Source of the DNA: JBHWPB01 sp043424675
GTDB lineage: Bacteria; Bacillota; Bacilli; Lactobacillales; Carnobacteriaceae_A
Reading direction: 5' to 3'
NCBI GenBank assembly: GCA_043424675.1
Contig: JBHWPB010000100.1
Span: forward strand, 1-9,888
Length of the DNA: 9,888 nucleotides
A program made the translations under genes and the position numbers. The first letter of the stretch is position 1, and every line of letters starts with the position of its first letter. Shown here in pieces: positions 1 through 5,473 of the stretch. Below the pieces are notes generated by a model that saw only the letters and a list, made by a program, of their open reading frames with translations, had not been told where the DNA came from and did no database searches.

Positions 1-342
1 GCCTGCTTCACGAATACGTGCAGCACGTCCTGAACGTTCGCGTAAGTAATATAATTTAGAACGACGTACATTACCACGACGGATAACTTCAATCTGGTCT
101 ACACGAGGCGAGTGAACTGGGAATGTACGCTCAACCCCTACACCGTTTGAAATTTTACGTACCGTATAAGTTTCGCTGATTCCGTGTCCTTGACGCTTGA
201 TAACAACGCCTTCGAAAATCTGGATACGTTCACGTCCTTCTTCAACGATTTTTGCGTGGACACGGACTGTGTCACCAGCACGGAATTCAGGGATGTCGTC
301 ACGTAACTGTTCTTGTGTAATTTCTTCAATTAATGGGTTCAT
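1..342 (-). CDS. rplS: 50S ribosomal protein L19 (partial, 3' end beyond window)
   Basis: Ribosomal protein bL19, a structural protein of the large subunit located near the 30S-50S interface. The visible 114 codons begin MNPLIEEITQEQLR and contain the family blocks FRAGDTVRVHAKIVE (about residues 20-34), FEGVVIKRQG, ETYTVRKISNGVGVERTFPVHSP (about 56-78) and RRSKLYYLRERSGRAARIRE near the end. The family is about 115 residues long, so only the last one or few residues and the stop codon are missing at the window edge. The ATG at 342-340 is preceded by a strong GGAAGGAG ribosome binding site. The gene follows trmD after a 109 bp gap that holds a probable leader structure. Codon choice is strongly biased to CGT for arginine, as expected for a highly expressed ribosomal gene. 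Identification is from direct reading of conserved blocks and gene order. Confidence 0.97.
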   Translation of the reverse strand, partial: MNPLIEEITQEQLRDDIPEFRAGDTVRVHAKIVEEGRERIQIFEGVVIKRQGHGISETYTVRKISNGVGVERTFPVHSPRVDQIEVIRRGNVRRSKLYYLRERSGRAARIREAG

Positions 343-362
343 CTTTTTTCTCCTTCCGACAA

Positions 363-394
363 CTATTCTTAAACTTAAGTCCAGCGGAATAGCG
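363..394 (-). promoter_or_regulatory. Candidate L19 leader (autoregulatory 5' UTR element of rplS)
   Basis: In the rplS mRNA sense a stem CUAUUC (392... read as 5' arm 392-387 complement) pairs with GAAUAG, using plus-strand complements CTATTC at 363-368 and GAATAG at 387-392. The stem encloses CGCU and a small inner hairpin GGAC-UUAA-GUUU. The structure ends about 20 bases before the rplS start codon. Bacilli are known to carry a ribosomal protein leader (Rfam family L19_leader) at exactly this place between trmD and rplS, thought to let L19 control its own synthesis. The position and the CCGCUGGAC segment fit my recollection of that family, but I could not run a covariance model. An alternative is an unrelated 5' UTR hairpin. 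Confidence 0.5.
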
Positions 395-407
395 TTTTTA
401 TGTTTTT

Positions 408-422
408 ACACTTAATCAGTGT
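408..422 (-). other. Small upstream hairpin in the rplS 5' region
   Basis: A perfect 5 bp inverted repeat (ACACT, five-base loop GATTA, AGTGT in the mRNA sense) lies upstream of the larger rplS leader stem. It is followed by A-rich rather than U-rich sequence, so it is not an intrinsic terminator. It may be part of the same leader or a stabilising 5' hairpin. Five base pairs in an AT-rich gap could also arise by chance. Confidence 0.3.
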
Positions 423-429
423 ATCATAT

Positions 430-435
430 ATTATA
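430..435 (-). promoter_or_regulatory. Possible -10 box for rplS
   Basis: A perfect TATAAT hexamer reads on the minus strand at 435-430, just after the trmD stop codon and before the rplS leader. The hexamer 17 bases upstream (AGAATA at 458-453) is a poor -35 box, and the nearby TTGAAA at 445-440 is only four bases away, which is too close. A separate rplS promoter would make sense if the terminator ahead of rimM reduces transcription from rpsP, but the sequence supports this only weakly. Confidence 0.3.
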
Positions 436-451
436 CTATTTTCAACACATA

Positions 452-1189
452 TTATTCTTTTTCTTCACTGAACTCTTCAAGCCAATTTATTTCTTGTTCA
501 GTCAGTTCTCTATCCACTAACAAATCAGGTCTTCTTTCATAGGTACGGCGCAGGGATTCTCTATGCCGCCACTCTGCTATACGTCCATGGTCACCGCTCA
601 TCAAAACGTCTGGCACTTTCATATCCTGATATTCAGGGGGCCTTGTATAGTGGGGATGTTCAAGTAAGCCGTCTGAAAAAGAGTCGTCTTTTGCTGAATC
701 TTCATTCCCCAAGACCTCTGGAAGAAGGCGTACCACAGCATCTGTCATCACCATAGCAGCGAGTTCTCCGCTTGTTAAAACATAATCTCCGATAGAGATT
801 TCATCCGTTGCAAGAATTCGAATACGTTCATCGTATCCTTCATAATGACCACATATAAAGATAAGATGTTCTTCTTGCGACAGATCTTCAGCGTAGGCTT
901 GGTCAAAGGGTTTGCCTACAGGGTCCACTAGAATTATTCTTTGATCTGTCATCTTCGATTCAGTTTGAAGGTCTTCGACTGCCTCAAAGATAGGCTCTGG
1001 CTTGAGAAGCATCCCAGCTCCGCCGCCGTAAGGTGTATCATCTACACGATGATGTTTTCCTAAACCATACTCTCTAAAATTGTGAGTATGGATGGAGACC
1101 TGATCCGCTTCTTGAGCTCTCTTTAAGATAGATTGATTCAAGACTCCCTCAAACATTTCCGGGAAAAGTGTTAATATATCAATCTTCAT
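452..1189 (-). CDS. trmD: tRNA (guanine-N1)-methyltransferase TrmD
   Basis: Transfers a methyl group from S-adenosylmethionine to N1 of G37, next to the anticodon of a tRNA subset, which prevents +1 frameshifting. It is a cytoplasmic dimer of the SPOUT (trefoil knot) class. At 245 residues it has normal family length. Visible blocks are MKIDILTLFPEMF (1-13), the AdoMet-binding YGGGAGMLLKPEP (54-66), ICGHYEGYDERI (112-123), the knot segment GDYVLTSGELAAMVMTDAVVRLLPEVLG (134-161), and DSFSDGLLEHPHYTRP (169-184), followed by the C-terminal tRNA-binding domain. Arg154 and Asp169, essential in the E. coli enzyme, are present at the same numbers. The start codon lies inside rimM (11-base overlap, different frame), implying translational coupling. 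GAAGG about 12 bases upstream is a plausible ribosome binding site. Confidence 0.98.
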   Translation of the reverse strand: MKIDILTLFPEMFEGVLNQSILKRAQEADQVSIHTHNFREYGLGKHHRVDDTPYGGGAGMLLKPEPIFEAVEDLQTESKMTDQRIILVDPVGKPFDQAYAEDLSQEEHLIFICGHYEGYDERIRILATDEISIGDYVLTSGELAAMVMTDAVVRLLPEVLGNEDSAKDDSFSDGLLEHPHYTRPPEYQDMKVPDVLMSGDHGRIAEWRHRESLRRTYERRPDLLVDRELTEQEINWLEEFSEEKE

Positions 1190-1703
1190 CTGTATCGAGA
1201 CCTTCTAACACATTGACAATGACACGATCATCATCTACGGCGACATCTAGAATGACGGATTCAATATTAGGCAGGAGTAAATCTGATTTCCCAGGACGTT
1301 CCACTACCCAAATATCGTGAGCTGGAGAAACTAAAATTTCTTTTATTTTACCTAACTCATTTTTTTCCTCGTCAAAAACTCGAAGTCCTACAATATCATG
1401 CATATAGAATTCATCGTCTTCGAGCTCGAAAAGTTCTGCTTCTGGAACAGCGAGCGTCCCTCCAATAAATTCTTCTACCTCATTGATATTAGTATAGCCT
1501 TCAAAGGTTAACATCTCTCTCTTTTTATGTTGACGGTGGCTGGTGATTACAAGCTCTTTTGGGGCTCTACCTTCCATTAAGAGGTAGACATTCTGCCCTG
1601 GAGCATAGCGTTCTTCTGGAAAATCGGAAAAATTATGGACACGCACTTCCCCTTTTATTCCATGAGTTTTTACAATTTTTCCAATTTCAATAAAATTCTC
1701 CAT
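1179..1703 (-). CDS. rimM: 16S rRNA processing / ribosome maturation factor RimM
   Basis: Assembly factor for the 30S head; it binds ribosomal protein S19 and promotes final 16S rRNA maturation. The 174 residues show the two-domain layout: an N-terminal RimM beta-barrel (about 5-90) with the signature IGKIVKTHGIKGEVRVHNFSD, and a C-terminal PRC-barrel (about 96-168) with DEFYMHDIVGLRVF, LGKIKEILVSPAHDIWVVE and LLLPNIESVILDVAVD. Length is typical. The ATG at 1703-1701 has a perfect GAGGAGG site with a rather short spacer of four to five bases. The 3' end overlaps trmD by 11 bases. Immediately upstream is a strong intrinsic terminator, so this gene may depend on read-through transcription from the rpsP promoter. 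In B. subtilis ylqD sits between khpA and rimM; here it is absent. Confidence 0.97.
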   Translation of the reverse strand: MENFIEIGKIVKTHGIKGEVRVHNFSDFPEERYAPGQNVYLLMEGRAPKELVITSHRQHKKREMLTFEGYTNINEVEEFIGGTLAVPEAELFELEDDEFYMHDIVGLRVFDEEKNELGKIKEILVSPAHDIWVVERPGKSDLLLPNIESVILDVAVDDDRVIVNVLEGLDTDED

Positions 1704-1721
1704 TTTTCCTCCTCATTGAGA

Positions 1722-1770
1722 TAAAGAAAAAGCTGAAGAATAAAAACTATGTTCTTCAGCTTTTTCTTTA
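1722..1770 (-). terminator. Strong intrinsic terminator between khpA and rimM (bidirectional shape)
   Basis: A perfect 19 bp inverted repeat (arms 1722-1740 and 1752-1770, 11-base loop) has the core GCTGAAGAA / TTCTTCAGC. In the mRNA sense it is preceded by an A-run and followed by TTTTTCTTT, the textbook form of a factor-independent terminator. The khpA stop codon TAA (1770-1768) is the first part of the upstream arm, so the hairpin begins directly at the end of the gene. Because both ends are A/T tracts, it would also work on the plus strand. Only about 18 bases separate its U-tract from the rimM ATG, leaving no room for a normal promoter. It may therefore act as a partial terminator that lowers rimM-trmD expression relative to rpsP-khpA. 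Confidence 0.85.
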
Positions 1771-2016
1771 ATTGTCATCATTTCCTATGGTTAGTCGTAT
1801 ACGTTTGGGACTGTCAATGTGGATACTGTATAAAATAGTACGCATAGCTTTTGCGATACGCCCTTTTTTTCCTATCACACGCCCAACATCTTCCGGATGT
1901 ACATAAAGATGAAATTCATGAAAATCTTCTGTTTCTTCGAGTTCAATCTCTATATCCTCAGGATGTACCACTAAAGGCGACGCAAGGGTGCGAATGTAAG
2001 ATTCTATATCTTTCAT
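1768..2016 (-). CDS. khpA: KH-domain RNA-binding protein KhpA (YlqC)
   Basis: Small KH-domain protein. In Gram-positive bacteria the family forms a complex with KhpB (EloR/Jag) and acts as a global RNA chaperone affecting cell elongation and division in streptococci and relatives. The 82 residues form a single type II KH fold; the RNA-gripping GxxG loop is GKKG at residues 49-52, within GRVIGKKGRIAKAMRTIL, after a basic-poor N-terminal half (DIEIELEETEDFHEFHLYV). Length matches the family. The ATG at 2016-2014 follows the rpsP stop by 15 bases with an AAAGGA ribosome binding site. The stop codon is embedded in the terminator that follows. Co-transcription with rpsP is conserved in Bacilli. 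Function here is inferred from the family; khpB is not in the window. Confidence 0.95.
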   Translation of the reverse strand: MKDIESYIRTLASPLVVHPEDIEIELEETEDFHEFHLYVHPEDVGRVIGKKGRIAKAMRTILYSIHIDSPKRIRLTIGNDDN

Positions 2017-2031
2017 TTTAACAATCCTTTA

Positions 2032-2307
2032 TTATTTTGCATTTTTTTCATTGTGGAATTTTTCCATGATCCCTTCTTTTGAAAGGATGTTACGAACAGT
2101 CTCAGAAGGCTGTGCACCATTTCTTAACCATTTCATAATTGCCTCTTCCTCAAGATTAATCTCTTTTGGTTGAGCAACTGGGTTATATGTTCCAACATTT
2201 TCTATAATTTTACCACTTTGGACAGCTGCTCTTGAATCTGCAACTACCATACGATAAAATGGGTTCTTTTTAGAACCTTTACGTTGTAAACGGATTTTAA
2301 CTGACAT
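2032..2307 (-). CDS. rpsP: 30S ribosomal protein S16
   Basis: Ribosomal protein bS16, a primary component of the 30S body needed for correct 16S rRNA folding. The 91 residues carry MSVKIRLQRKGSKKNPFYRMVVADSR (1-26), VGTYNPVAQP (38-47) and a C-terminal helix region WLRNGAQPSETVRNILSKEGIMEKFHN (60-86). Most family members read SRSPRDGRFIE after VADSR; here it is SRAAVQSGKIIE (25-36), one residue longer and without the usual Arg-Asp pair. It is otherwise a standard S16. The ATG is preceded by a perfect AGGAGGTG site (2322-2315). The gene heads a new transcription unit from a promoter at 2372-2344 and is followed after 15 bases by khpA. Confidence 0.97.
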   Translation of the reverse strand: MSVKIRLQRKGSKKNPFYRMVVADSRAAVQSGKIIENVGTYNPVAQPKEINLEEEAIMKWLRNGAQPSETVRNILSKEGIMEKFHNEKNAK

Positions 2308-2343
2308 TTAACGACACCTCCTTATTTCTATTTCACAAAAAGT

Positions 2344-2372
2344 AGTTTAGCATATAATAAAAGACCTGTAAA
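2344..2372 (-). promoter_or_regulatory. Promoter for rpsP operon, extended -10 type
   Basis: On the minus strand a -35 box TTTACA (2372-2367), a spacer of exactly 17 bases and a -10 box TAAACT (2349-2344) can be read. TGC lies directly upstream of the -10 box, giving the TGn extension common in Gram-positive vegetative promoters. Transcription would start near 2337, giving a leader of about 30 bases containing AGGAGGTG. The -35 box lies inside the arm of the ffh terminator, so the two elements share DNA. The match is by eye and the start site has not been mapped. Confidence 0.7.
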
Positions 2373-2396
2373 GGTCTTTCTCTTTACAGGTCTTTT
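2359..2396 (-). terminator. Intrinsic terminator after ffh
   Basis: A perfect 15 bp inverted repeat, AAAAGACCTGTAAAG at 2359-2373 and its complement at 2382-2396, flanks an eight-base loop. In the mRNA sense, AAAAAAGACC... precedes the stem and the U-rich run TCTTTTATTAT follows it, five bases beyond the ffh stop codon. It should end the rnc-smc-ftsY-ylxM-ffh transcript. The shape is symmetrical, so it could also stop plus-strand transcripts. The rpsP promoter overlaps it. Confidence 0.88.
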
Positions 2397-2400
2397 TTAT

Positions 2401-3855
2401 TTACTTTTTCTTTTTCTTCTTTTTTCTACTTCTAAAAAACTGATCGAGTTTTGTCCCTTTCTCTTTCTTAGGTTGTTTAGGCATCTTAGGCATGTTGGGC
2501 ATATTCGGCATTCCCGACTGTCCTGTTAATTTATCGAGTTGGGAAGTATCGACGTTGCCTTTTGATACTTGGCTCATCATTTTTTTAGATTCTTTAAATT
2601 GTTTGAGCAGACGATTCACTTCATCAACAGAGCGTCCTGAACCTTGAGCCACACGTCTCCGGCGTTTTTGTGACAGAATGTCAGGGTTTGTGCGTTCTTC
2701 ATCCGTCATCGATAAAACAATCGCTTTCGTCCAATCTAGTTCCTTAGGATCGATTTCCAGCTGGTCCATTCCTGGAAGATTACTCATACCCGGAATCATT
2801 TTAATTAAGTCTTCGAGAGGACCCATGCCTCTCACTTGATCCATTTGTTCGATGAAATCATTGAGATCGTATGTTTCATCTTGCATTTTTTGAGCTAATT
2901 CTTCAGCTTGCTGCTCATCAAATTCTTCTTGAGCACGTTCAATTAAAGTGAGAATGTCTCCCATTCCTAAGATACGGTTGGCCATTCTCTCTGGGTGGAA
3001 AGCTTCTATTTCATTCAGCTGCTCTCCTGTACCCACATATTTAATCGGAGTACCCGTAACGGCACTCACCGATAAAGCGGCACCACCGCGTGTATCTCCA
3101 TCAATTTTCGTCAAGAGAACACTCGTGATCCCGATTTGTTCATTAAAAGCTTCAGCCACGTTTACGACGTCCTGTCCTGTCATAGCATCCACTACCAGGA
3201 AAACCTCTTCTGGTTCGATATTTCTTTTGATATCAACCAGCTCATCCATGAGATTATCATCAACATGCAAACGTCCTGCCGTGTCAATAATGACTAAATC
3301 ATAATCTTCCTCTACAGCTTTTTGAACACCCTTTTCTGCGATTTCTACAGGACTGACTTGATCTCCCATTTCAAAAACAGGGATATCCAATTCTTCACCT
3401 ACTGTTTTAAGCTGGTCAATCGCTGCCGGTCGGTAGACGTCTGCTGCAACTAATAAAGGCTTCAGTTTATTAGTTTTGCGTAAAAGATTCGCTAATTTCC
3501 CAGATGTCGTTGTTTTACCCGAACCTTGGAGACCCGTCATCATGAAAACAGTCGGCCCTTCAGCAGAAAGAATCAGTTCTTGATGTTCGCCCCCCATTAC
3601 TTCTTTTAGCTCATCGTTTACAATTTTTACAACTTGCTGGCCACCGGTTAGGCTCCCTAATACTTCTTCGCCTAGGGCTTTTTCTTTTACATTTTTAATA
3701 AAACTTCTAACCACTTTAAAGTTGACGTCTGCTTCAAGTAAAGCAAGACGTACTTCTCGCATCACTTCATTAACGTCATCTTCAGTCACTTTTCCTTTTT
3801 TTCTTAAGACTGAAAAAGCATCCTGTAAACGGCTTTGCAATCCTTCAAAAGCCAT
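2401..3855 (-). CDS. ffh: Signal recognition particle protein Ffh (SRP54 homologue)
   Basis: GTPase of the signal recognition particle. With the SRP RNA it binds signal sequences emerging from the ribosome and delivers the ribosome to FtsY at the membrane. Of 484 residues, about 1-88 form the N domain and about 100-295 the G domain, with G1 GLQGSGKTT (108-116), DVYRPAAIDQL (139-149), G3 DTAGR (191-195) and G4 TKIDG (249-253). The methionine-rich M domain runs from about 300 to 440 and includes the SRP-RNA-binding helix RRRRVAQGSGRSVDEVNRLL (398-417). The tail after 448 has MPNMPNMPKMPK repeats and ends in seven lysines, making the protein some 35-40 residues longer than the B. subtilis one (about 446). 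The ATG at 3855 has AGGGAG nine bases upstream. It lies 17 bases after ylxM, and a terminator follows at once. Confidence 0.98.
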   Translation of the reverse strand: MAFEGLQSRLQDAFSVLRKKGKVTEDDVNEVMREVRLALLEADVNFKVVRSFIKNVKEKALGEEVLGSLTGGQQVVKIVNDELKEVMGGEHQELILSAEGPTVFMMTGLQGSGKTTTSGKLANLLRKTNKLKPLLVAADVYRPAAIDQLKTVGEELDIPVFEMGDQVSPVEIAEKGVQKAVEEDYDLVIIDTAGRLHVDDNLMDELVDIKRNIEPEEVFLVVDAMTGQDVVNVAEAFNEQIGITSVLLTKIDGDTRGGAALSVSAVTGTPIKYVGTGEQLNEIEAFHPERMANRILGMGDILTLIERAQEEFDEQQAEELAQKMQDETYDLNDFIEQMDQVRGMGPLEDLIKMIPGMSNLPGMDQLEIDPKELDWTKAIVLSMTDEERTNPDILSQKRRRRVAQGSGRSVDEVNRLLKQFKESKKMMSQVSKGNVDTSQLDKLTGQSGMPNMPNMPKMPKQPKKEKGTKLDQFFRSRKKKKKKK

Positions 3856-3872
3856 ATATTACCACTCCCTAT

Positions 3873-4202
3873 TTATTGTATCAATCGTTCTATCAGAGCG
3901 ATTAATTCTTTATCTTTGAAATAATGCTTTCTAGCATAGTCCATCAATCTATCAGCATCTTTATTTCGTTCTAAAAAGTTTCTTACTATTTGAAGTTTAT
4001 CCTCATAATCTTCTAAGATAACTTCGGCTCTTCTTACCGTATCATAAACAGCTTGACGGCTCACACCTTGTATTTCTGCGATTTCCCCTAATGATAAATC
4101 TCCGACATAATAAAGGTTCATATACAACTGTTGTTTCTCAGTGAGCAACATTTTATAAAAAGAGAACAAGGTATTAATCCAATGTGTTTTTTCCACGTCC
4201 AA
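3873..4202 (-). CDS. ylxM: SRP-associated HTH protein YlxM (UPF0122 family)
   Basis: Small accessory protein of the SRP pathway in Gram-positive bacteria; in streptococci it binds Ffh and SRP RNA and modulates their GTPase activity. The 109 residues contain a helix-turn-helix resembling sigma-factor region 4 at about 36-60 (LSLGEIAEIQGVSRQAVYDTVRR), the hallmark of the family, preceded by LLTEKQQLYMNLYY. The chosen start is TTG at 4202-4200, because the reading (M)DVEKT aligns with the usual MxxEKT beginning. However, the only Shine-Dalgarno-like block, AGGGG (4208-4204), ends one base before TTG and lies seven bases before an in-frame GTG at 4196-4194, so a two-codon shorter protein is possible. 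It sits four bases after ftsY and 17 before ffh, implying coupled expression. Confidence 0.93.
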   Translation of the reverse strand: MDVEKTHWINTLFSFYKMLLTEKQQLYMNLYYVGDLSLGEIAEIQGVSRQAVYDTVRRAEVILEDYEDKLQIVRNFLERNKDADRLMDYARKHYFKDKELIALIERLIQ

Positions 4203-4206
4203 ACCC

Positions 4207-5442
4207 CTAAACTTCTTCTACTAATTCACTGAATAGCCCGTAAGCAAAACGTTCGGTATCAAATCGTCTTAAATCGTTCATGCTTTCGCCGAATCCAACG
4301 AACTTCACAGGAATGCCTAGCTCTTTACCGATGGCTAAAACAATTCCACCTTTAGCGGTACCATCCATTTTAGTAAGAACAATCCCTGTCACGTCCGTTG
4401 TCTGCTTAAACTCTTTTGCTTGGATCAGAGCATTTTGGCCTGTCGTTGCATCTAAAACGAGCAGTACTTCATGCGGGCCATCTGGAATTTCACGAGTGAT
4501 TACTCGTTTCATTTTCTCCAACTCGTTCATCAAGTTTTTCTTATTTTGCAGTCTCCCAGCCGTATCTACCATCAAGATATCTACATCTTTTTCTTTCGCT
4601 TTCTCAATCGCATCAAAAACAACCGCTGCTGGGTCTCCGCCTTTTTCAGTGGAGACCACTTCGGCATCGATTCGCTTGCCCCAGACTTCTAATTGTTCGA
4701 TCGCTCCTGCACGGAAAGTGTCACCTGCTGCCAGCATGACTTTTTTTCCTGCTTCGCGATATTGATGAGCAAGTTTTGCGATACTTGTTGTCTTACCCAC
4801 ACCATTGACACCTACAAATAAAATAACTGTCAGGTCATCTTCTTTGAGTTGAATCCCTTCATCTTCGGGCATGTACTCCTCGTAGAGATTGACTAGTGTT
4901 TCTACAATCACTCTCTCTGCATCATTCATCGTGCTTACATTCTGTATCGCAGCTTCTTCTCGCAATTTATCTGATATTTCTAAAGTCGCTTCAAAGCCGA
5001 CATCTGATTCGATCAGCATGTCTTCAACATCTTCGAAAAATTCTTCATCCACATAACGAAAGTTTGCTAAAAGTTCATTTATTCGGCGTGACAGGGATTT
5101 TCTAGATTTCTTAAGACCTTCTGCAAAACGCGCCGTCTCTTTAGGCTCTTCTATCACAGCTTCTGCGGGCTGTACTTCTTTTATATCTTCAACTTCTTTA
5201 ATTTCAGCTTCTGCTTGACCAACTTCAGCTTCAATTTCATCAACTTCTTCTTCAACCTCTTCAATTTGTTCTTCTGTTTCGTCGAGCTCCACTTCGACTG
5301 CTGCGATTTCTTCTTCGACTTCTTCCGCCTCAGCCCCAACTTCTTCTAATTCAGCTTCTGTTGATGTGCTTTCAACAGTTTCTTCTTTTTCTTCTGGTTT
5401 TCTTCCCGTAAATACGCTTTTTATTCGATCAAATAGACTCAT
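4207..5442 (-). CDS. ftsY: Signal recognition particle receptor FtsY
   Basis: Membrane-associated GTPase that docks the SRP-ribosome complex; Ffh and FtsY activate each other's GTP hydrolysis. From the chosen start it has 411 residues: an acidic linker (about 15-105), an N domain (about 105-190) and a G domain with G1 GVNGVGKTT (211-219), GDTFRAGAIEQL (240-251), DTAGR (293-297), TKMDG (357-361) and the closing GFGESMNDLRRFD. The acidic linker contains seven regular heptads (about 42-90). I chose the ATG at 5442-5440 because the ribosome binding site AAAAGGA (5457-5451) lies nine bases before it, whereas the in-frame ATG at 5451, giving three more residues, overlaps that site. The smc stop is 31 bases upstream and ylxM begins four bases downstream. 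The very acidic N-terminal region is usual for FtsY and thought to aid membrane association. Confidence 0.97.
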   Translation of the reverse strand: MSLFDRIKSVFTGRKPEEKEETVESTSTEAELEEVGAEAEEVEEEIAAVEVELDETEEQIEEVEEEVDEIEAEVGQAEAEIKEVEDIKEVQPAEAVIEEPKETARFAEGLKKSRKSLSRRINELLANFRYVDEEFFEDVEDMLIESDVGFEATLEISDKLREEAAIQNVSTMNDAERVIVETLVNLYEEYMPEDEGIQLKEDDLTVILFVGVNGVGKTTSIAKLAHQYREAGKKVMLAAGDTFRAGAIEQLEVWGKRIDAEVVSTEKGGDPAAVVFDAIEKAKEKDVDILMVDTAGRLQNKKNLMNELEKMKRVITREIPDGPHEVLLVLDATTGQNALIQAKEFKQTTDVTGIVLTKMDGTAKGGIVLAIGKELGIPVKFVGFGESMNDLRRFDTERFAYGLFSELVEEV

Positions 5443-5473
5443 TGTGTTCATCCTTTTCTCATGACATATTATT

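Noticed and set aside
2948..3304. Open frame of 118 codons on the plus strand, opposite ffh.
   Set aside because: It lies entirely antisense to a well-conserved gene, has low-complexity Ser/Thr-rich translation and no ribosome binding site or family motif.
4280..4765. Open frame of 161 codons on the plus strand, opposite ftsY.
   Set aside because: A mirror of the conserved FtsY G domain; its translation shows no recognisable domain, and the minus-strand gene fully explains the sequence.
5160..5390. TTC-rich repetitive stretch considered as a tandem DNA repeat.
   Set aside because: It is explained by the Glu-rich heptads of FtsY; units are degenerate at DNA level, so it is not listed as a separate repeat element.
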